Shown: one piece after another, positions 14,783-26,040 of the stretch | Layout: each line of letters begins with the position of its first letter | Numbering within the stretch: the first letter of the stretch is position 1 | Assembly: GCA_032622095.1 (NCBI GenBank) | Contig: CP136069.1 | Coordinates: 108,590,278 to 108,654,277, forward strand | DNA length: 64,000 nucleotides | Source of the DNA: Siphonodentalium dalli | Lineage: Eukaryota > Mollusca > Scaphopoda > Gadilida > Siphonodentaliidae | Reading direction: 5' to 3' | The notes under the pieces: generated by a model | What the model saw: only the letters and a program-made list of their open reading frames with translations | Databases searched by the model: none | What the model was told of the DNA's origin: nothing | Translations under genes and position numbers: made by a program

Positions 14783-17700
14783 TTGGTATGGATGTTCACC
14801 ACTATAAGGACATTCAATGGCATCTGTTCAATGTATGCACCGGACGACAGTATATCTTGTCTTTGCACTGATTTAAATTTCATTATTTTTGTTCTTTCAT
14901 TTGGTATTCCACATTATAGAAGGACAGATCTCATTATTTTTGTCATTTTGTTTTGTCTTCCAGATTGGAGAGGGTAGAAGATTTCAGATACTCGGAAGCA
15001 TACAGAAGATGGCCACATCCAAGATAACGCAGCGAATCAAATGTCTGGTTATTGTTATAGCCCCTTTTAAAAAAGGGTATATTGTTTTGCATCTGTCTGT
15101 CCGGACGTTCGTACGTACATCCGCCCAATGTCTGTTCATGCCATAGTGCTCGGTTCTGAATGAAATTTGATATGGATGTTCCCTACTATGAGTATACTCA
15201 GTAGAATATTCCATCGTTTTGTTCAGATTATTCATTCTAGAGTTATTCATCTTTGTTTATCTGGAAATGTTGGCTTTTTAGTCTGTCTGATGTCTTTTCA
15301 GGACATAACTTGAACAATAATGCTCGGTTCTCAATGATATTTGGTATGGATGTTCACCACTATAAGGACATTCAATGGCATCTGTTCAATGTATGCACCC
15401 GACGACAGTATATCTTGTTTTTGCACTGATTTAAATTTCATTATTTTTGTTCTTTCATTTGGTATTCCACATTATAGAAGGACAGATCTCATTATTTTTG
15501 TCATTTTGTTTTGTCTTCCAGATTGGAGAGGGTAGAAGATTTCAGATACTCGGAAGCATACAGAAGATGGCCACATCCAAGATAACGCAGCGAATCAAAT
15601 GTCTGGTTATTGTTATAGCCCCTTTTAAAAAAGGGTATATTGTTTTGCATCTGTCTGTCCGGACGTTCGTACGTACATCCGCCCAATGTCTGTTCATGCC
15701 ATAGTGCTCGGTTCTGAATGAAATTTGATATGGATGTTCCCTACTATGAGTATACTCAGTAGAATATTCCATCGTTTTGTTCAGATTATTCATTCTAGAG
15801 TTATTCATCTTTGTTTATCTGGAAATGTTGGCTTTTTAGTCTGTCTGATGTCTTTTCAGGACATAACTTGAACAATAATGCTCGGTTCTCAATGATATTT
15901 GGTATGGATGTTCACCACTATAAGGACATTCAATGGCATCTGTTCAATGTATGCACCCGACGACAGTATATCTTGTTTTTGCACTGATTTAAATTTCATT
16001 ATTTTTGTTCTTTCATTTGGTATTCCACATTATAGAAGGACAGATCTCATTATTTTTGTCATTTTGTTTTGTCTTCCAGATTGGAGAGGGTAGAAGATTT
16101 CAGATACTCGGAAGCATACAGAAGATGGCCACATCCAAGATAACGCAGCGAATCAAATGTCTGGTTATTGTTATAGCCCCTTTTAAAAAAGGGTATATTG
16201 TTTTGCATCTGTCTGTCCGGACGTTCGTACGTACATCCGCCCAATGTCTGTTCATGCCATAGTGCTTGGTTCTGAATGAAATTTGGTATGGATGTTCCCT
16301 ACTATGAGTATACTCAGTAGAATATTCCATCGTTTTGTTCAGATTATTCATTCTAGAGTTATTCATCTTTGTTTATCTGGAAATGTTGGCTTTTTGGTCT
16401 GTCTGATGTCTTTTCAGGACATAACTTGAACAATGATGCTCGGTTCTCAATGATATTTGGTATGGATGTTCACCACTATAAGGACATTCAATGGCATCTG
16501 TTCAATGTATGCACCGGACGACAGTATATCTTGTCTTTGCACTGATTTAAATTTCATTATTTTTGTTCTTTCATTTGGTATTCCACATTATAGAAGGACA
16601 GATCTCATTATTTTTGTCATTTTGTTTTGTCTTCCAGATTGGAGAGGGTAGAAGATTTCAGATACTCGGAAGCATACAGAAGATGGCCACATCCGAGATA
16701 ACGCAGCGAATCAAATGTCTGGTTATTGTTATAGCCCCTTTTAAAAAAGGGTATATTGTTTTGCATCTGTCTGTCAGGACGTTCGTACGTACATCCGCCC
16801 AATGTCTGTTCATGCCATAGTGCTCGGTTCTGAATGAAATTTGATATGGATGTTCCCTACTATGAGTATACTCAGTAGAATATTCCATCGTTTTGTTCAG
16901 ATTATTCATTCTAGAGTTATTCATCTTTGTTTATCTGGAAATGTTGGCTTTTTAGTCTGTCTGATGTCTTTTCAGGACATAACTTGAACAATAATGCTCG
17001 GTTCTCAATGATATTTGGTATGGATGTTCACCACTATAAGGACATTCAATGGCATCTGTTCAATGTATGCACCCGACGACAGTATATCTTGTTTTTGCAC
17101 TGATTTAAATTTCATTATTTTTGTTCTTTCATTTGGTATTCCACATTATAGACAGGACAGATCTCATTATTTTTGTCATTTTGTTTTGTCTTCCAGATTG
17201 GAGAGGGTACAATATTTCAGATACTCGGAAGCATACAGAAGATGGCCACATCCAAGATAACGCAGCGAATCAAATGTCTGTGGTTATTGTTATAGCCCCT
17301 TTTTTAAAAAGGTATATTGTTTTGCATCTGTCTGTCCGGACATGCGTTCTTACATCCGCACAATGTCTGTTCAATGTTATAACTTGAACCGTAGTGCTCT
17401 GATCTCAATAAAATTTGGTATGGGTGTTCACCACTATAAGGACATTCAATGGCATCTGTTCAATGTATGCACCGGACGACAGTATATCTTGTTTTTGCAC
17501 TGATTTAAATTTCATTATTTTTGTTCTTTCATTTTGTATTCCACATTAGGCAGGACAGATCTCATTATTTTTGTCATTCTGTTTTGTCTTCCAGATTGGA
17601 GAGGGTACAATATTTCAGATACTCGGAAGCATACAGAAGATGGCCACATCCAAGATAACGCAGCGAATCAAATGTCTGTGGTTATTGTTATAGCCCCTTT

Positions 17701-20700
17701 TTTTAAAAGGTATATTGTTTTGCATCTGTCTGTCCGGACGTTCGTACGTACATCCGCCCAATGTCTGTTCATGCCATAGTGCTCGGTTCTGAATGAAATT
17801 TGGTATGGATGTTCCCTACTATGAGTATACTCAGTAGAATATTCCATCGTTTTGTTCAGATTATTCATTCTAGAGTTATTCATCTTTGTTTATCTGGAAA
17901 TGTTGGCTTTTTGGTTTGTCTGATGTCTTTTCAGGACATAACTTGAACAATAATGCTCGGTTCTCAATGATATTTGGTATGGATGTTCACCACTATAAGG
18001 ACATTCAATGGCATCTGTTCAATGTATGCACCGGACGACAATATATCTTGTTTTTGCACTGATTTAAATTTCATTATTTTTGTTCTTTCATTTGGTATTC
18101 CACATGATAGACAGGACAGATCTCATTATTTTTGTCATTCTGTTTGGTTTTCCAGATTGGAGAGGGTAGAAGATTTCAGATACTCGGAAGCATATAGAAG
18201 ATGGCCACATCCAAGATAACGCAGCGAATCAAATGTCTGGTTATTATTATAGCCCCTTATTAAAAAAGGGTATATTGTTTTGCACGTGTCTGTCCTGACA
18301 TGCGTTCGCACATCCGCACAATGTCTGTTCAATGTTATAACTTGAACCGTAGTGCTCTGATCTCAATGAAATTTGGTATGGGTGTTCACCACTATAAGGA
18401 CATCCAATGGCATCTGTCCAATGTATGCACCGGACGACAGTATATCTTGTTTTTGCACTGATTTAAATTTCATTATTTTTGTTCTTTCATTTTGTATACC
18501 ACATTAGGCAGGACAGATCTCATTACTTTTGTCATTCTGTTTTGTCTTCCAGATTGGAGAGGGTAGAAGATTTCAGATACTCGGAAGCATATAGAAGATG
18601 GCCACATCCAAGATAACGCAGCGAATCAAATGTCTGGTTATTATTATAGCCCCTTATTAAAAAAGGGTATATTGTTTTGCACGTGTCTGTCCTGACATGC
18701 GTTCGCACATCCGCACAATGTCTGTTCAATGTTATAACTTGAACCGTAGTGCTCTGATCTCAATGAAATTTGGTATGGGTGTTCACCACTATAAGGACAT
18801 CCAATGGCATCTGTCCAATGTATGCACCGGACGACAGTATATCTTGTTTTTGCACTGATTTAAATTTCATTATTTTTGTTCTTTCATTTTGTATTCCACA
18901 TTAGGCAGGACAGATCTCATTACTTTTGTCATTCTGTTTTGTCTTCCAGATTGGAGAGGGTACAATATTTCAGATACTCGGAAGCATACAGAAGATGGCC
19001 ACATCCAAGATAACGCAGCGAATCAAATGTCTGTGGTTATTGTTATAGCCCCTTTTTTTAAAAGGTATATTGTTTTGCATCTGTCTGTCCGGACGTTCGT
19101 ACGTACATCCGCCCAATGTCTGTTCATGCCATAGTGCTTGGTTCTGAATGAAATTTGGTATGGATGTTCCCTACTATGAGTATACTCAGTAGAATATTCC
19201 ATCGTTTTGTTCAGATTATTCATTCTAGAGTTATTCATCTTTGTTTATCTGGAAATGTTGGCTTTTTGGTCTGTCTGATGTCTTTTCAGGACATAACTTG
19301 AACAATGATGCTCGGTTCTCAATGATATTTGGTATGGATGTTCACCACTATAAGGACATTCAATGGCATCTGTTCAATGTATGTACCGGACGACAGTATA
19401 TCTTGTCTTTGCACTGATTTAAATTTCATTATTTTTGTTCTTTCATTTGGTATTCCACATTATAGAAGGACAGATCTCATTATTTTTGTCATTTTGTTTT
19501 GTCTTCCAGATTGGAGAGGGTAGAAGATTTCAGATACTCGGAAGCATACAGAAGATGGCCACATCCGAGATAACGCAGCGAATCAAATGTCTGGTTATTG
19601 TTATAGCCCCTTTTAAAAAAGGGTATATTGTTTTGCATCTGTCTGTCCGGACGTTCGTACGTACATCCGCCCAATGTCTGTTCATGCCATAGTGCTCGGT
19701 TCTGAATGAAATTTGATATGGATGTTCCCTACTATGAGTATACTCAGTAGAATATTCCATCGTTTTGTTCAGATTATTCATTCTAGAGTTATTCATCTTT
19801 GTTTATCTGGAAATGTTGGCTTTTTAGTCTGTCTGATGTCTTTTCAGGACATAACTTGAACAATAATGCTCGGTTCTCAATGATATTTGGTATGGATGTT
19901 CACCACTATAAGGACATGCAATGGCATCTGTTCAATGTATGCACCCGACGACAGTATATCTTGTTTTTGCACTGATTTAAATTTCATTATTTTTGTTCTT
20001 TCATTTGGTATTCCACATTATAGACAGGACAGATCTCATTATTTTTGTCATTTTGTTTTGTCTTCCAGATTGGAGAGGGTACAATATTTCAGATACTCGG
20101 AAGCATACAGAAGATGGCCACATCCAAGATAACGCAGCGAATCAAATGTCTGTGGTTATTGTTATAGCCCCTTTTTTTAAAAGGTATATTGTTTTGCATC
20201 TGTCTGTCCGGACATGCGTTCTTACATCCGCACAATGTCTGTTCAATGTTATAACTTGAACCGTAGTGCTCTGATCTCAATAAAATTTGGTATGGGTGTT
20301 CACCACTATAAGGACATTCAATGGCATCTGTTCAATGTATGCACCGGACGACAGTATATCTTGTTTTTGCACTGATTTAAATTTCATTATTTTTGTTCTT
20401 TCATTTTGTATTCCACATTAGGCAGGACAGATCTCATTATTTTTGTCATTCTGTTTTGTCTTCCAGATTGGAGAGGGTACAATATTTCAGATACTCGGAA
20501 GCATACAGAAGATGGCCACATCCAAGATAACGCAGCGAATCAAATGTCTGTGGTTATTGTTATAGCCCCTTTTTTAAAAAGGTATATTGTTTTGCATCTG
20601 TCTGTCCGGACGTTCGTACGTACATCCGCCCAATGTCTGTTCATGCCATAGTGCTCGGTTCTGAATGAAATTTGGTATGGATGTACCCTACTATGAGTAT

Positions 20701-21803
20701 ACTCAGTAGAATATTCCATCGTTTTGTTCAGATTATTCATTCTAGAGTTATTCATCTTTGTTTATCTGGAAATGTTGGCTTTTTGGTCTGTCTGATGTCT
20801 TTTCAGGACATAACTTGAACAATAATGCTCGGTTCTCAATGATATTTGGTATGGATGTTCACCACTATAAGGACATTCAATGGCATCTGTTCAATGTATG
20901 CACCGGACGACAGTATATCTTGTTTTTGCACTGATTTAAATTTCATTATTTTTGTTCTTTCATTTGGTATTCCACATTATAGACAGGACAGATCTCATTA
21001 TTTTTGTCATTTTGTTTTGTCTTCCAGATTGGAGAGGGTAGAAGATTTCAGATATTCGGAAGCATATAGAAGATGGCCACATCCAAGATAACGCAGCGAA
21101 TCAAATGTCTGGTTATTATTATAGCCCCTTATTAAAAAAGGGTATATTGTTTTGCACGTGTCTGTCCGGACATGCGTTCGTACATCCGCACAATGTCTGT
21201 TCAATGTTATAACTTGAACCGTAGTGCTCTGATCTCAATGAAATTTGGTATGGGTGTTCACCACTATAAGGACATTCAATGGCATCTGTTCAATGTATGC
21301 ACCGGACGACAGTATATCTTGTTTTTGCACTGATTTAAATTTCATTATTTTTGTTCTTTCATTTTGTATTCCACATTAGGCAGGACAGATCTCATTATTT
21401 TTGTCATTCTGTTTTGTCTTCCAGATTGGAGAGGGTACAATATTTCAGATACTCGGAAGCATACAGAAGATGGCCACATCCAAGATAACGCAGCGAATCA
21501 AATGTCTGTGGTTATTGTTATAGCCCCTTTTTTAAAAAGGTATATTGTTTTGCATCTGTCTGTCCGGACGTTCGTACGTACATCCGCCCAATGTCTGTTC
21601 ATGCCATAGTGCTCGGTTCTGAATGAAATTTGGTATGGATGTACCCTACTATGAGTGTACTCAGTAGAATATTCCATCGTTTTGTTCAGATTATTCATTC
21701 TAGAGTTATTCATCTTTGTTTATCTGGAAATGTTGGCTTTTTGGTCTGTCTGATGTCTTTTCAGGACATAACTTGAACAATAATGCTCGTTTCTCAATGA
21801 TAT

Positions 21804-22495
21804 TTGGTATGGATGTTCACCACTATAAGGACATTCAATGGCATCTGTTCAATGTATGCACCGGACGACAGTATATCTTGTTTTTGCACTGATTTAAATT
21901 TCATTATTATTTTTTTTCTTTCATTTGGTATTCCACATTACAGACAGGACAGATCTCATTATTTTTGTCATTCTGTTTTGTCTTCCAGATTGGTGAGGGT
22001 ACAATATTTCAGATACTCGGAAGCATACAGAAGATGGCCACATCCAAGATAACGCAGCGAATCAAATGTCTGGTTATTGTCATAGCCCCTTTTTAAAAAA
22101 GGTATATTGTTTTGCATCTGTCTGTCCGGACGTTCGTACGTACATCCGCCCAATGTCTGTTCATGCCATAGTGCTCGGTTCTGAATGAAATTTGATATGG
22201 GTGTTCCCTACTATGAGTATTCTCAGTAGAATATTCCATCGTTTTGTTCAGATTATTCATTCTAGAGTTATTCATCTTTGTTTATCTGGAAATGTTGGCT
22301 TTTTGGTCTGTCTGATGTCTTTTCAGGACATAACTTGAACAATGATGCTCGGTTCTCAATGATATTTGGTATGGATGTTCACCACTATAAGGACATTCAA
22401 TGGCATCTGTTCAATGTATGCACCGGACGACAGTATATCTTGTTTTTGCACTGATTTAAATTTCATTATTTTTGTTCTTTCATTTGGTATTCCAC
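21804..22495. repeat. Diverged last L copy and broken end of the array
   Basis: The final complete copy is 561 bp and has private changes rare elsewhere: ATTATTATTTTTTTTCTTTC near 21904, GATTGGTGAGGG near 21988, and GAGTATTCTCAGTAG, which breaks the L dyad near 22217. The following copy stops inside its first third, after GGTATTCCAC, and unrelated sequence begins. Greater divergence at the edge is what unequal exchange predicts for an array boundary. Confidence 0.8.
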
Positions 22496-22830
22496 CCCTT
22501 ACCAAAACCGAACGCCATTATTTAGCGTTTGCTTAGCGATTACCCTTAGCGTTTTCTTAGCAAACAAATGTTAAGCTTAGCGTTCAAACGCTATCTTAGC
22601 GTTTGGTTAGCGTTTGGTTAGCGTGTATATAGGGCGAAATATTTATGAGCTTAGCGTTTGAACGCTAAGCTTAGCGTTTGAATGCTTACCTCATTTGCAT
22701 ATTGTTGGTATGTTGGCAAATATACTGTTGCAATTCCTTAGCGTTTCCTTATTCCTTTGTGTTTCCTTAGTGTTTTCTTAGCGTTTCCTTAGCGTTCAAA
22801 TATAATCATTTAAACGCTAATATTAACCCT
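22496..22830. repeat. TTAGCG-rich degenerate short-repeat cluster
   Basis: About a dozen forward TTAGCG words (mostly CTTAGCGTTTG or CTTAGCGTTTCC) and two reverse copies lie between 22517 and 22820, irregularly spaced by roughly 10-30 bp. Positions 22649-22670 form a hairpin, with 10-bp arms GCTTAGCGTT and AACGCTAAGC around TG. The cluster starts directly at the broken end of the satellite. It is not a telomeric TTAGGG array. I cannot assign it to a known element. Confidence 0.75.
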
Positions 22831-23297
22831 CAAGTTACCTCAAGTTCTGGTTATGACTTAAAAGGCTGCTTAGAAATGCCTTCCCGTTTGCTCACAGATA
22901 TTTAGAATATGCATTTTTTTAAATGTTACAGTACCTTACATTCTTTTCCTAAAGATTCACTAACTCATTCACTGATTGTTGACTCTCCCAAAATATTCCT
23001 TCCTCATGGTGAAATTATGAACTGTAGGCTACTCCCAATTTCAGAATCAATAGAATTTATTTAAATATAATCAAACAGCCCTGGGAATTAGCCTAGGCAA
23101 TAGGCAATGCCTAGGTAAAAGCAGAGGCAAAATCAGTTTGCCTAGGCAATTATATTGCCTAGGTAAAACAAGTTCATTGGGTTACTAAAATTGATTTGTG
23201 TCTATCAGAAATAGAACCTCTTTAGCCAAAATGACTTCCTTAAATCACTCTTTACATATATTGTTCTAAAATTGTTTCCATGGCACTGGGCCATTAA

Positions 23298-24836
23298 CTA
23301 GCTCCCATTCCTACAACACTTCTTCGTATTCACTGCGATCAACTTTTGGATGTAATAACTGATATTATTAACTCCTCGCTCTCAACGGGTGTTGTTCCCC
23401 AATGCTTCAAACACGCCAGTGTTACCCCATTGTTAAAGAAGTCTGGTTTAGATCAAAATTTGCTGCAAAACTATAGACCAGTCTCCAATCTTCCTTTCTT
23501 ATCTAAAGTCCTTGAACGTGTAGTGCTCCACCAACTTCGTAAACACTTGAAAGACAATAATTTAGAAGAAAACTTTCAGTCAGCTTACAAGAAAAATCAC
23601 TGTACGGAGACAGCCTTGACTCGAATTTTTAACGACTTGCTGTGTGCGACAGATGAGGGCAAACTCTCCATTCTTACATGCCTTGACCTCTCTGCGGCGT
23701 TTGACACGCTCGATCATTCCATCCTGTTAAAACGCCTTTCTGTGACTTTCGGAATGTCCGGCACGGTATTAAAGTGGTTCCATTCTTACGTAACCGAGAG
23801 AACTCAATCAGTTATTGTTAATTCTACGACGTCTAACCCCGTGCATCTATCATATGGAGTGCCCCAAGGTTCTGTGCTGGGACCTGTACTATATCTCGTT
23901 TACACACAGCCTCTTGGAAACATCATCGAAAAACACAACATTCAGTATCACATGTATGCAGACGATACCCAAATGTACATATCAGTTGAGCCATCGATCT
24001 TAGACGAAGCAATTTCTCAAGTTCAGACATGCGTTTCAGAAGTTAAAACATGGATGGAGATCAACAAACTCAAACTTAACGAAAGCAAAACTGAAATTAT
24101 GCTTTGTGGAACTAACGCTCGGTTGAAGGGGGTCAGTCTTAATGCCACGCTCATCGGCGACAGTGTAATTGAATTTTCTGATGTTATTAAAAACCTCGGT
24201 GTGACCATCGACAAAAACTTCTCAATGTCATCTCACATCAGCAACCTATGCAGGTCCTTATATATGGAGCTCCGGCGCATTTCGCATGTACGTCCATATA
24301 TCTCCGAACAATCCACACAAATATTGATGTCCTCATTTGTGTTATCCAAAATCGATTACTGTAATTCTATTTTAGCAGGACTCCCAGATTATCAACTTCA
24401 CAAACTTCAAAAAATTGTTAATATTGCTGCAAAAATTGTGTGCCGTGCAGGCAAATTTGATCATGTTACCCCACTGTTGTATAAATTACATTGGCTTCCC
24501 ATATTTGAACGAATTGTGTACAAACATGCTACTTTGTGTTATAGAAAGTCGGATATTGATAATGCTTTGCCACCATATATTGATACATTGTTGGTCAAAT
24601 ATGTACCTGCTCGACCACTTCGATCACAGGATGCGAATGCGATGGTTGTACCTAAACGAGATCTGATGTACTTTGGTCGCCGTTCTTTCGAGGTCTACGG
24701 GCCGACCATTTGGAACAACCTTCCCAAAGAGGTGAAACAGTCTGACTGTTTGGAAACATTCAAATCGGCCCTAAAAACTCACCTATTCATCTCCCATTTC
24801 GGACAAATAACATCAGAAAACGTTGAGGAGACTTAA
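23298..24836 (+). CDS. LINE ORF2 fragment: reverse transcriptase and C-terminal domain (5'-truncated)
   Basis: The frame is open from 23298, just after TAA at 23295-23297, to a stop ending at 24836 (512 codons). The first ATG-independent start would be the TTG at 23346, and residue numbers below count from there. Homology extends upstream: the codons before it read APIPTTLL, the conserved stretch ahead of the RT fingers in L2-type ORF2 proteins. Visible motifs are NYRPVSNLP (residues 42-50), the first catalytic block DLSAAFD (114-120), GVPQGSVLGP (171-180) and the active site YADD (204-207). Catalytic Asp114, Asp206 and Asp207 are all present. The C-terminal half has family hallmarks SKIDYCNSILAGLP, LHWLPIFERI and WNNLP, and ends LKTHLF. 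In the complete element this protein would cut target DNA and copy its own RNA. Without endonuclease or a native start this copy is probably dead despite having no frameshift. The assignment to L2/CR1 rests on the DLSAAFDTLDH, YADDTQ and C-terminal pattern. A more precise clade would need a tree. Confidence 0.93.
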   Translation, partial: LAPIPTTLLRIHCDQLLDVITDIINSSLSTGVVPQCFKHASVTPLLKKSGLDQNLLQNYRPVSNLPFLSKVLERVVLHQLRKHLKDNNLEENFQSAYKKNHCTETALTRIFNDLLCATDEGKLSILTCLDLSAAFDTLDHSILLKRLSVTFGMSGTVLKWFHSYVTERTQSVIVNSTTSNPVHLSYGVPQGSVLGPVLYLVYTQPLGNIIEKHNIQYHMYADDTQMYISVEPSILDEAISQVQTCVSEVKTWMEINKLKLNESKTEIMLCGTNARLKGVSLNATLIGDSVIEFSDVIKNLGVTIDKNFSMSSHISNLCRSLYMELRRISHVRPYISEQSTQILMSSFVLSKIDYCNSILAGLPDYQLHKLQKIVNIAAKIVCRAGKFDHVTPLLYKLHWLPIFERIVYKHATLCYRKSDIDNALPPYIDTLLVKYVPARPLRSQDANAMVVPKRDLMYFGRRSFEVYGPTIWNNLPKEVKQSDCLETFKSALKTHLFISHFGQITSENVEET

Positions 24837-24915
24837 TTATTGAAATACATGCATATTATTTATTGCGTATATGTTATAGTGTGAATGTGTGTGACTGCGT
24901 TTGTGTGAATTGTTC

Positions 24916-24978
24916 AGCGCCATGAGCCATACGGGATATGGCGCTATACAAATACTCTATATTATTATTATTATTATA
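24916..24978 (+). other. LINE 3' UTR stem-loop and (TAT)n tail
   Basis: AGCGCCAT (24916-24923) pairs perfectly with ATGGCGCT (24938-24945) across a 14-base loop, followed by ATACAAATACTC and a TAT microsatellite tail. A 3' hairpin plus a short tandem tail is typical of CR1/L2 elements and is thought to be what the RT recognises when it primes. Confidence 0.82.
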
Positions 24979-25213
24979 ATGGCACTAGTTTTGGAGATAA
25001 TTAGTGGAATGTATATATATGATGAGTAGTGGCCAGGAAATGTTCTCCAAAATAACTAAGCATTTCAGGTTATTAGTGAATCATATTGATTTGAGATGGC
25101 AATATTGTTGCAAAATCGCCTAGGTAAAATCTGTTTTTGCCTAGGCCGATCTCTTTCACCTAGGCAAAAATATTGCCTAGGCAAATTTTCCTTAATTCCC
25201 AGGGCTGATCAAA

Positions 25214-25814
25214 TGATCTTAGCCTGATTTTCTTCATATGCTATAATTACTCGGTGAATGACAGCGTGAAATTCATCAAAACCTGGTGGTGTGCTATAAA
25301 AGATTGAGTGAAAGTTGTGAAACATATATACCAGGGTTTTGAAGTTTTTTAACTCTGTCTTTCACTCGGTCACAATAACATGTGAAGGCCAGAGGAAATT
25401 CAGGCTATAACTAAACAGTAATTAAAATATAACATTCTATCCTGATCGAGTTCTTTTCTTTACTTTGGTGATTCATTTCTGAAAACAAAAGAAAAAATTA
25501 AGATTTCCAAGAATCATTGATGAAATTTCTTTCAATTTAACACAATTAAGCAACTTTACTCTGCTTTCTTTGTTTTATGCAAAATGGTCCCCGACAGTTG
25601 TATTTGACAAACTAATTTTCAAGGACATCCCTTGCGATCAGGCACAATCATGTTATTTAAACTGTCTAATCGGCCATAGAGTGATGAGGAACTGTCTTAA
25701 GTCAGCCTGTGAATGATATGGAACTGTCATTTAATCCTGTTATCTGCACATGTAGTCTGCAGAATACCCTTTAAAATGAAAAATAAACCATTCCAATCAG
25801 TTTAATATTTTGTT
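25214..25814. other. No gene or repeat recognised
   Basis: AT-rich sequence with no long reading frame and no repeat structure that I could pair with the rest of the window. Confidence 0.5.
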
Positions 25815-26040
25815 TTAAAGGTACTCAATCCGTAAAGAGGGTCCCCATCTCAACAGATTCCAACAACAACAATCCGATCAGAGGGTCCTACATTTAGATA
25901 GGAGCCAGATGTGTTGGGGACTCGATGACCCCATAATGCATGGACTTAATGATGACCCCACAATGCATTGTCTTTATGGTGACCCAACAACACATGTACT
26001 TTATGGTGACCCTCACAATACATTTGCTGAATCGGCTGGG
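25815..26040. mobile_element. Partial TTAA-AGGTACT (Kolobok/T2-like) element and GACCC...ATGCAT minisatellite
   Basis: TTAA followed by AGGTACTCAATCCG at 25819 matches the ends of the element at 47122-47555 and the 3' end at 56687. From about 25920 to 26030 there are four degenerate ~30-bp units of the type GACCCCACAATGCATG-GACTTTATGGT. The same unit recurs at 33765-33875 and 34625-34745. The right end of the transposon is not evident here. Confidence 0.6.

Larger units (their letters stand above)
1..22495. repeat. Satellite array of S and L monomers in higher-order blocks
   Basis: The whole stretch is head-to-tail copies of one sequence family, beginning before the window and ending abruptly at 22495. 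Counting from the recurring TTGGTATGGATGTTCACCAC, 25 complete blocks start at 132, 1091, 2519, 3077, 3635, 4594, 6022, 6580, 8008, 8566, 9525, 10953, 11511, 12470, 13428, 14783, 15341, 15899, 16457, 17015, 17974, 19329, 19887, 20846 and 21804. Block lengths fall into four classes: 558 bp (L; 561 in the last copy), 958-959 (S+L), 1355 (S+S+L) and 1428 (S with an extra 73 bp, then S, then L). Copies differ at only a few positions. Short ORFs of 60-88 codons recur in several overlapping frames on both strands and change with small indels, so I regard them as non-coding. Confidence 0.97.
23288..24978 (+). mobile_element. 5'-truncated L2/CR1-type LINE inserted in the TIR element
   Basis: The insertion is bounded by 8-bp direct repeats ATGGCACT at 23280-23287 and 24979-24986. 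It contains the 3' half of an ORF2, a short 3' UTR with a stem-loop, and a (TAT)n tail at 24959-24978. No endonuclease domain and no ORF1 are present, which is the usual result of incomplete target-primed reverse transcription. The intact target duplication and uninterrupted reading frame argue for a fairly young insertion. Confidence 0.92.
23070..25213. mobile_element. TIR DNA transposon (433 bp before insertion) with ATCAAA target duplication
   Basis: Left end 23076 reads CAGCCCTGGGAATTA; right end 25207 is its exact inverse, TAATTCCCAGGGCTG. The element is flanked by direct repeats ATCAAA at 23070-23075 and 25208-25213. Each subterminal arm carries four CCTAGG palindromes (23092, 23110, 23141, 23158; 25119, 25140, 25159, 25176), usually as TGCCTAGGCA or TGCCTAGGTA. 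Removing the inserted LINE leaves 433 bp with no coding capacity, so this is a MITE-like non-autonomous element. The 6-bp duplication and CAG...CTG ends do not fix the superfamily. Confidence 0.88.

Noticed and set aside
132..22275. Dozens of 60-88-codon ORFs repeated through the satellite on both strands
   Set aside because: Overlapping frames on both strands are equally open, small indels switch frames between copies, and no domain is recognisable. They follow from the satellite repeat.
1..22495. CRISPR-like interpretation of the regular repeats
   Set aside because: Units are 400-558 bp and contiguous with no unique spacers, and the sequence is eukaryotic.
22496..22830. Telomeric repeat interpretation of TTAGCG words
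   Set aside because: The words are irregularly spaced, occur in both orientations, and are not TTAGGG.
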